From NCBI GenBank assembly GCA_021409285.1, contig JAGFND010000014.1:1-32640 (forward strand): 32,640 bases of DNA, written 5' to 3'. Numbering within the stretch: the stretch's first letter is position 1; each line of letters starts with the position of its first letter. The stretch comes from Candidatus Methanoperedens sp. (GTDB taxonomy: Archaea; Halobacteriota; Methanosarcinia; Methanosarcinales; Methanoperedenaceae). Shown in pieces: positions 27,781 through 32,640 of the stretch. The notes under the pieces are model-generated. The model did not search any database and had not been told where the DNA came from. It was given only the letters and a program-made list of their open reading frames with translations. The position numbers were made by a program, and so were the translations under genes.

Positions 27781-28872
27781 CTATCTGACGAAATCTATTC
27801 CATATCTTGCTGTCGAAATATTTGCCTTCGAATTTTTCCCGAGTATCTGAGGAGATTTGACGCCTGTAACAACGATCATGGTGCGGATAATATGCTCAAG
27901 TTCCGGATCTACCATCGCACCCCAGATCAGCCTTGCCTTTGGATCTATTCGGGTGTAAAGCTCGTTCACTACGCTTTCGGCTTCTGAGATCGTCATGTCC
28001 GGGCCGCCAACGACATTCACGAGGGCACCTGTTGCACCTGAAACATCAACATCGAGCAAGGGGCTGCGAAGCGCTTTCTGAATGGATTCTATGGCTTTGT
28101 TCTCGCCTTCGGCTTCACCAAGACCGATCATAGCAACACCGGATTTTTGCATAATAACCCTGATATCAGCAAAATCAAGATTCACAAGACCGGGTTTGGT
28201 GATAAGCTCGGTGATACCTTTAACTGCTCGCATGAGCACCTCATCGCATACCTTAAACGCAGCCTGAAGTGGTAGATGCGGAACTACCTCCAGCAATTTA
28301 TCATTGGGGACAACGATTACAGTATCTACCACATCGCGAAGCCGCTCAAGTCCTGCTTCGGCATTTTCCATACGGATCCCGCCTTCAACAGAGAACGGAA
28401 GAGTCACGACAGCTATGGACAGCGCTCCGGCATCGCGTGCAATTTCGGCAACTACTGGCGCTGAACCTGTGCCTGTTCCGCCGCCAAGACCACATGTGAT
28501 AAATACCATATCTGCATTTCCGACCGCCTTCTCGATCTGTGCTTTTGACTCCTGTGCAGCATCCTGGCCTATCTGTGGAATGCTTCCTGCACCAAGACCC
28601 CTTGTTCTGCTTCTACCAATGAGGATTTTCTTTCTGACCTTAATATTTAGGAGATGCTGGGCATCTGTATTTAAAGCATACAATTCAGCGCCAAATATTC
28701 CTTCCTCTGACATCCTCTGGATTGTATTCGAACCTGAACCTCCGCATCCTATTACAGAAATGTTCGTCTTTAGTTCCTGCAATATTGAAAGAAGTTCCTC
28801 ATCCGTTTCACCGACAATGGGAATCTTAGATTCACCAGCTCTTGAAATTGCCTCAGTTATTATTGATTCCAT
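27781..28872 (-). CDS. ftsZ: Cell division protein FtsZ (FtsZ1 type)
   Basis: Tubulin-like GTPase that forms the division ring. The GTP-binding signature [17 protein letters not shown] holds GGGTGTG at 130-136. [18 protein letters not shown] and [11 protein letters not shown] are the other nucleotide contacts, and [14 protein letters not shown] is the T7 synergy loop. The N-terminus [10 protein letters not shown] and the conserved KTNISV resemble haloarchaeal FtsZ1 as recalled; the short C-terminus YGIDFVR fits. In archaea with two FtsZs, FtsZ1 organises the division site and FtsZ2 constricts. It follows the dtdA fragment by 10 bp and a PRC-barrel gene further upstream. Confidence 0.95.
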   Translation of the reverse strand: MESIITEAISRAGESKIPIVGETDEELLSILQELKTNISVIGCGGSGSNTIQRMSEEGIFGAELYALNTDAQHLLNIKVRKKILIGRSRTRGLGAGSIPQIGQDAAQESKAQIEKAVGNADMVFITCGLGGGTGTGSAPVVAEIARDAGALSIAVVTLPFSVEGGIRMENAEAGLERLRDVVDTVIVVPNDKLLEVVPHLPLQAAFKVCDEVLMRAVKGITELITKPGLVNLDFADIRVIMQKSGVAMIGLGEAEGENKAIESIQKALRSPLLDVDVSGATGALVNVVGGPDMTISEAESVVNELYTRIDPKARLIWGAMVDPELEHIIRTMIVVTGVKSPQILGKNSKANISTARYGIDFVR

Positions 28873-28882
28873 TTATTATCCC

Positions 28883-29122
28883 TCAATCACAACTCAATCG
28901 TATGATTCTTTTATTAGTTTCATATACCATTTCTGGATTTATAGTTTTTCCATCTTGATATAAAAGTGGCTCACCTATTACAAAAATTCGAAGATCCCTG
29001 TATTCAAAGATCGAATATTTATTATCCGGAACGTGCTCCCATTTTCTGAGAGCCAGGAGGTTCTTCTTTATATTCTGGCTGGCCCTGTCCTGAGTTGAAC
29101 AAATTATTGTGTTCAAACTCAA
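28883..29122 (-). pseudogene. dtdA: Truncated D-aminoacyl-tRNA deacylase (DtdA), N-terminal piece
   Basis: 79 residues from a TTG start. The sequence TIICSTQDRASQNIKKNLLA followed by LRKWEH and, near residue 57, LLYQDG matches the N-terminal region of archaeal DtdA (GEK1 family), which hydrolyses D-aminoacyl-tRNAs. Full DtdA is over 250 residues and next carries a block around FASRH and HxTGN; none of it is present. After QDG the sequence (KTINPEMVYETNKRII) departs and stops 10 bp before ftsZ. It overlaps the PRC-barrel stop by 4 nt. Either a deletion remnant or a reduced stand-alone protein. Confidence 0.65.
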
Positions 29123-29382
29123 TCAAAATCGTTACCAGTTACCATCTTTTTATCTACGATGGCGTAATCCTTTGCCGCCCTTACAGCCTCAAACGGTATC
29201 ATTACGTAATTATCCTGTGTTTTATATTTTGATGTATCCACAGTGGGGCCAGGTTTGACCAGTAGATATAATAAAGCTCCGCTTTGCATGTCCATAACAA
29301 CATTGCTGGCAAATCCCAATTCAGATCCGTCAGTAAGCATTACCCTTTTGTTTGCTAAAGTTTTTGCGAGTATTTTTGCCAT
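29119..29382 (-). CDS. PRC-barrel domain protein, 87 aa
   Basis: A single PRC-barrel domain: KRVMLTDGSELGFASNVVMD is the strand-turn typical of the family, followed by LLYLLVKPGP and VMIPFEAVRAAKDYAIVDKK. Stand-alone PRC-barrel proteins of this size (CdpB) were recently shown to be part of the haloarchaeal division machinery with SepF and FtsZ. Its position two genes before ftsZ1 in the same operon supports a similar role here, but this is inference. It lies 21 bp after cdc48 and overlaps the dtdA fragment. Confidence 0.85.
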   Translation of the reverse strand: MAKILAKTLANKRVMLTDGSELGFASNVVMDMQSGALLYLLVKPGPTVDTSKYKTQDNYVMIPFEAVRAAKDYAIVDKKMVTGNDFD

Positions 29383-29403
29383 AGTAATCCCTTGAGCCTT
29401 TTT

Positions 29404-31617
29404 TTATCTATAACCTATATAAGACTTCTGTTCCTGTTTTGTTCCACCTTTGAATTGCTCCTGCAGCTTCTCATAATATTCAACCATGTCTTCCACAAGA
29501 GCGGGTCTGACCTTCTTCAGAGCTGCACGAAAGTGGCTCATTTCAGTTTTCTTTATTTCGAAATCTTCTCGCAGAGCGAGCATCACAGCCTCCCTGCATA
29601 GTGATTCGATATCTGAACCAACATAATTTTCAGTAAGATCTGCGAGTTCTTCAATATTCACATCATCTGAACGTGGGATGTTTTTGAGATGGATATTAAA
29701 TATCTCGATCCTTCCAGCTCTTCCTGGAGGTCCAACAAATATCAACCTGTCAAATCTTCCTGATCGGATAAGTGCAGGATCAATTATTTCAGGTCTATTT
29801 GTCGCAGCGATCACTACAACGTTTTTCAGTATCTCAATACCATCAAGTTCCGTAAGCAATTGATTGACAACACGTTCGGATGCTTTTGTACCAAAATCCA
29901 TTCCCCTGATAGGAGCTATGGCATCAAGTTCATCAAGGAAAAGAATGCACGGTGCCACCTGTCGAGATTTCTTGAAAACTTCCCGGATCGCCTTTTCAGA
30001 TTCTCCCACCCATTTGGATAAGAGTTGAGGCCCCCTTATACTAATGAAATTAGCTGAGCTCTCATTCGCTGCGGCCTTGGCAAGAAGAGTTTTTCCAGTT
30101 CCAGGCGGACCATAGAGCAAAATACCTTTTGGCGGACGGATTCCCATTTTCAAGAACTTTTCCGGATTGTTGATAGGCCATTCAACAGATTCGATAAGTT
30201 CCTGTTTTGCCTCATCAAGTCCACCAACTTCATTCCATAAGATCTTGGGAATCTCAACAAGCACTTCCCTCATCGCAGATGGTTCGATATCTTTCAGAGC
30301 GTCCTCAAAATCATTAGCCGTAACCTGCATGCTATTAAGTATCTCACGTGGCACTTCCTCATCCAACTTGATCTTTGGTAGATATCTTCTCAGGGCTTTC
30401 ATTGCAGATTCTCGGGCAAGGGCACAGATATCCGCCCCTACGAAACCATGTGTCTTTTCAGCGATCTCCTCAAGGTTAACATCTTTTGATAACGGCATGC
30501 CACGTGTATGTATCTGAAATATCTCTAATCTCTCCCTTCTATCAGGAACACCGATTTCTATCTCGCGGTCGAACCTTCCGGGCCTGCGAAGCGCCGGATC
30601 GATCGCATCAATGCGATTTGTTGCACCTATCACAACAACCTGGCCTCTTTCTTCAAGGCCATCCATCATGGTAAGCAGCTGAGCGACAACCCTTCGTTCC
30701 ACTTCACCTGTCACTTCTTCTCGCTTGGGAGCGATCGAATCCAGTTCATCTATAAACATAATAGAAGGAGCTTCCTTGTTCGCCTGTTCAAAGAGTTCAC
30801 GAAGCCTCTGTTCGCTTTCACCGTAATACTTGCTCATTATCTCTGGCCCCGCGATCGAGAAAAAGTTGGCCCCTGATTCATTTGCCACTGCTCTTGCTAT
30901 CAGGGTTTTTCCGGTTCCTGGAGGGCCGTACATCAGAACACCTTTTGGAGAATCAATACCCAATTTCTCAAATACCTCAGGATGCTTCATGGGAAGTTCG
31001 ATCATCTCACGAAGACGCTGGATCTCATCTGTGAGACCGCCAATATCTTCATATGTGATCCCTGTACCTGTGACATCGAGCACGACAGGTTTTTCTCTGA
31101 GTTTTATCTCTGTCGCTTCAGTGATCATAATTATTCCTTCAGGTTCAGCCTCGATAGCTACAAGAGGAATGGTCTGGCCGGTTACCACACGTCCAAGGAA
31201 TGGATGCGCCATTGTGCTCATTACCGGGATTATATCGCCTTTGACCACAGGACGTTTCATTATCTGCCGCTTAACCATGTCCTCAGCATCTCCTCCAAAC
31301 TGGATGGATGTGCCTTCAGGAGGCGCGAGCACGACTTTTTCGGCCATTTTGACATCAGCTTTAGTTATTGTCACATGGTCTCCTATTCCAGCACCCGTAT
31401 TCTGACGGATGAAACCGTCAATGCGTATGATATTCTGGTCCCAGTCTATGCGATCCGCACGCCAGACCTTGGCGGATGTCCGCCTTTTTCCTTTTATATC
31501 AACGATATCACCTGGAGTAAGCTGCAATATCATCAACGTGTGCGGGTCAAGACGCGCTATTCCTCTGCCTGAATCGTTCGGATATGCTTTTGCAACATTA
31601 AGCTGTATCTCGTCCAT
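29404..31617 (-). CDS. CDC48/VAT family AAA ATPase
   Basis: Hexameric double-ring unfoldase that extracts and unfolds proteins for the 20S proteasome. The 737 residues comprise an N-terminal substrate domain (1-185: double-psi barrel start [20 protein letters not shown]) and two AAA modules. D1 has GPPGTGKT 231-238 and IDELD 289-293; D2 has GPPGTGKT 503-510 and LDELD 561-565. The second-region motifs [20 protein letters not shown] and [20 protein letters not shown] are intact. The C-terminus YIGYR is close to, but not exactly, the HbYX proteasome-docking motif. Probably the first gene of the ftsZ operon. Confidence 0.95.
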   Translation of the reverse strand: MDEIQLNVAKAYPNDSGRGIARLDPHTLMILQLTPGDIVDIKGKRRTSAKVWRADRIDWDQNIIRIDGFIRQNTGAGIGDHVTITKADVKMAEKVVLAPPEGTSIQFGGDAEDMVKRQIMKRPVVKGDIIPVMSTMAHPFLGRVVTGQTIPLVAIEAEPEGIIMITEATEIKLREKPVVLDVTGTGITYEDIGGLTDEIQRLREMIELPMKHPEVFEKLGIDSPKGVLMYGPPGTGKTLIARAVANESGANFFSIAGPEIMSKYYGESEQRLRELFEQANKEAPSIMFIDELDSIAPKREEVTGEVERRVVAQLLTMMDGLEERGQVVVIGATNRIDAIDPALRRPGRFDREIEIGVPDRRERLEIFQIHTRGMPLSKDVNLEEIAEKTHGFVGADICALARESAMKALRRYLPKIKLDEEVPREILNSMQVTANDFEDALKDIEPSAMREVLVEIPKILWNEVGGLDEAKQELIESVEWPINNPEKFLKMGIRPPKGILLYGPPGTGKTLLAKAAANESSANFISIRGPQLLSKWVGESEKAIREVFKKSRQVAPCILFLDELDAIAPIRGMDFGTKASERVVNQLLTELDGIEILKNVVVIAATNRPEIIDPALIRSGRFDRLIFVGPPGRAGRIEIFNIHLKNIPRSDDVNIEELADLTENYVGSDIESLCREAVMLALREDFEIKKTEMSHFRAALKKVRPALVEDMVEYYEKLQEQFKGGTKQEQKSYIGYR

Positions 31618-31667
31618 TGTTAAATCCCCTCAGATACTTTCAATAGTCAATCATGCATGAATTTATT

Positions 31668-32309
31668 TCAGTCTCTAAATTGCATCTCATAGATAAAACT
31701 GTTTGCCATTCCAAGATATTTCTCAACGCTTTCTTCCGGGATATTCAGTTCATTCAAGAACATGTCAAGCAATGCAATGTTCAATCCACCTCCGAACGAT
31801 CTGAATAGAAATCCGGCATTTTCGAGGTCTTTTTCTGATCCTAAAAATAATTTGTATGAAATATGCAATTCCAGGGGAGAAATAAATAATGTCTTATCAT
31901 CAAATATTGCCTTTTTTCGATACTTCATTGAATATCTGTCAAGTTCAGTTTTCACGAACTTTATTACGAAATTTGGTATCTGATGGCCCTTTTTTACTAT
32001 CCCGATCTCATGATGGTTCTTCATGTATCCATTATACGCGTCAATGGGATCACTTGTATTGATACATTCATAAGATCTTTCTAATTCCAGCCAGAATTTC
32101 AGGAATTTTTCAAATGTGATATTCTCGATCAGTATATCGATATCATCTGTGATCCTATTTTGTCTGAAAAGAATATCGATATATCCTGAAAAAATCACAT
32201 ACTTGATATTGTGGTTCTTGAGCATTCCAACAAAATCAAGAACTGGATTATCAGGGACTGAAGATTCCCTGTTAAATATTATTTCGTTATCTTTGAATTC
32301 TACTTCCAT
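31668..32309 (-). CDS. Nucleotidyltransferase-fold protein, hypothetical
   Basis: 213 residues. About residues 35-62 (IKYVIFSGYIDILFRQNRIT followed by DDIDILIE) fit the polymerase-beta nucleotidyltransferase pattern, in which DxD binds metal. The usual GG/GS before the first helix is reduced to FSGY, so activity is uncertain. The later SPLELHISYKLFLGSEKDLE is like the C-terminal helix of AbiEii/DUF1814-type proteins ('fix the child locus'). It may be a stand-alone relative of such enzymes. It lies 50 bp upstream of cdc48 with the same strand; no partner gene is seen. Confidence 0.55.
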   Translation of the reverse strand: MEVEFKDNEIIFNRESSVPDNPVLDFVGMLKNHNIKYVIFSGYIDILFRQNRITDDIDILIENITFEKFLKFWLELERSYECINTSDPIDAYNGYMKNHHEIGIVKKGHQIPNFVIKFVKTELDRYSMKYRKKAIFDDKTLFISPLELHISYKLFLGSEKDLENAGFLFRSFGGGLNIALLDMFLNELNIPEESVEKYLGMANSFIYEMQFRD

Positions 32310-32340
32310 AACAATACAAATGTTTGGTTTTTATCGATTA

Positions 32341-32640
32341 TCAGGCAGTTTTCCTTCTGACCTTCTCCACTTCCTTTAATATCGTGTCGATCCCGCCTCT
32401 TACAAGTGCTTCGAACTTTTCACCTCGCACGCAAGCCCTGTTCAGGTTCTCACCGAGTTCAAGTGGAAGAGCAATGTCCACCCAGTTGTCGCGTACCCTG
32501 TGAAGAAAAGGTATCTGGAGAAACTCACGTGCTTTTTCGTTCGCTTTCACAGCAGTCTCGTTATCCTTGAATTTGACGGGCACATGCAGAGTAAGAGATG
32601 TGATCTTCCCTTCTTTATCTTTTGGCGTGTAGAGCCTTAC
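32341..32640 (-). CDS. Hypothetical protein, C-terminal 99 residues (cut by window end)
   Basis: The minus-strand frame is open to the last base (VRLYTPKDKEGKITSLTLHV then PVKFKDNETAVKANEKAREF) and stops at 32341-32343. The internal GTG near 32583 is not the true start because the reading frame is clearly protein-like before it. The visible part is soluble and mixed alpha/beta; no family is recognised. It ends 31 bp before the nucleotidyltransferase-like gene. Confidence 0.6.
   Translation of the reverse strand, partial: VRLYTPKDKEGKITSLTLHVPVKFKDNETAVKANEKAREFLQIPFLHRVRDNWVDIALPLELGENLNRACVRGEKFEALVRGGIDTILKEVEKVRRKTA

Noticed and set aside
30830-31405. A 191-codon plus-strand frame inside cdc48
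   Set aside because: Antisense to Walker motifs of the AAA protein; no independent support.

Overview
The window looks like chromosomal DNA of a euryarchaeon close to the Methanosarcinales, possibly a 'Candidatus Methanoperedens'-like (ANME-2d) methane oxidiser. Reasons seen in the sequence: archaeal PCNA, Dph2, CDC48/VAT, FtsZ1, four-subunit pyruvate:ferredoxin oxidoreductase in the order C-D-A-B, archaeal LeuC/HacA, QueE for archaeosine, TATA-box promoters, poly-T terminators, and a DtdA fragment that resembles the Methanosarcina type. It also carries DNA gyrase, a bacterial-type enzyme found in Methanosarcinales and other late-branching Euryarchaeota. The lineage assignment is inference from gene content.

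Layout. Positions 1-1600 are an accessory patch. It holds the 5' end of a secreted protein, then degenerate pieces of a type I restriction system (HsdM, HsdR) and of a UvrD-like helicase, an unknown 162-aa gene, and a headless proline-rich ORF. Positions 1605-9240 hold an HTH-CBS regulator, flavodoxin, aspartate ammonia-lyase, PCNA, a YkgJ-like Cys-rich protein, a P-type-ATPase-like HAD phosphatase, a 20-residue Lys/Pro-rich mini-gene, and an overlapping operon (S4-FtsJ methyltransferase, dph2, chagasin-like inhibitor). Positions 9240-18140 hold small ORFs, a LeuC/HacA large subunit, gyrA, a HEPN/MNT and TPR island, and gyrB. GyrB is interrupted by a 435-residue intein with an HNH homing endonuclease.

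Positions 18456-23111 are a + strand nucleotide-sugar operon: UDP-glucose dehydrogenase, GDP-mannose pyrophosphorylase/phosphomannose isomerase, a sugar-1-phosphate nucleotidyltransferase, and UDP-glucuronate decarboxylase. Together they could take glucose-1-P to UDP-xylose and mannose-6-P to GDP-mannose for surface glycans or protein glycosylation. After a decayed 420-bp stretch come porB, porA, porD and porC (23531-26386, minus strand). A lipoprotein follows at 26546. The last block, on the minus strand, contains cdc48, a PRC-barrel protein, a truncated dtdA, ftsZ1 and queE. It is preceded by a nucleotidyltransferase-like protein and an unknown gene cut by the window end.

Most striking: the full-length GyrB intein at the same insertion point as the cyanobacterial GyrB mini-intein; a PRC-barrel gene in the ftsZ1 operon; the amputated dtdA; the HEPN-nucleotidyltransferase chimera between gyrB and gyrA; and several small genes below 60 residues. 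No tRNA, rRNA, CRISPR array or intact insertion sequence was seen.
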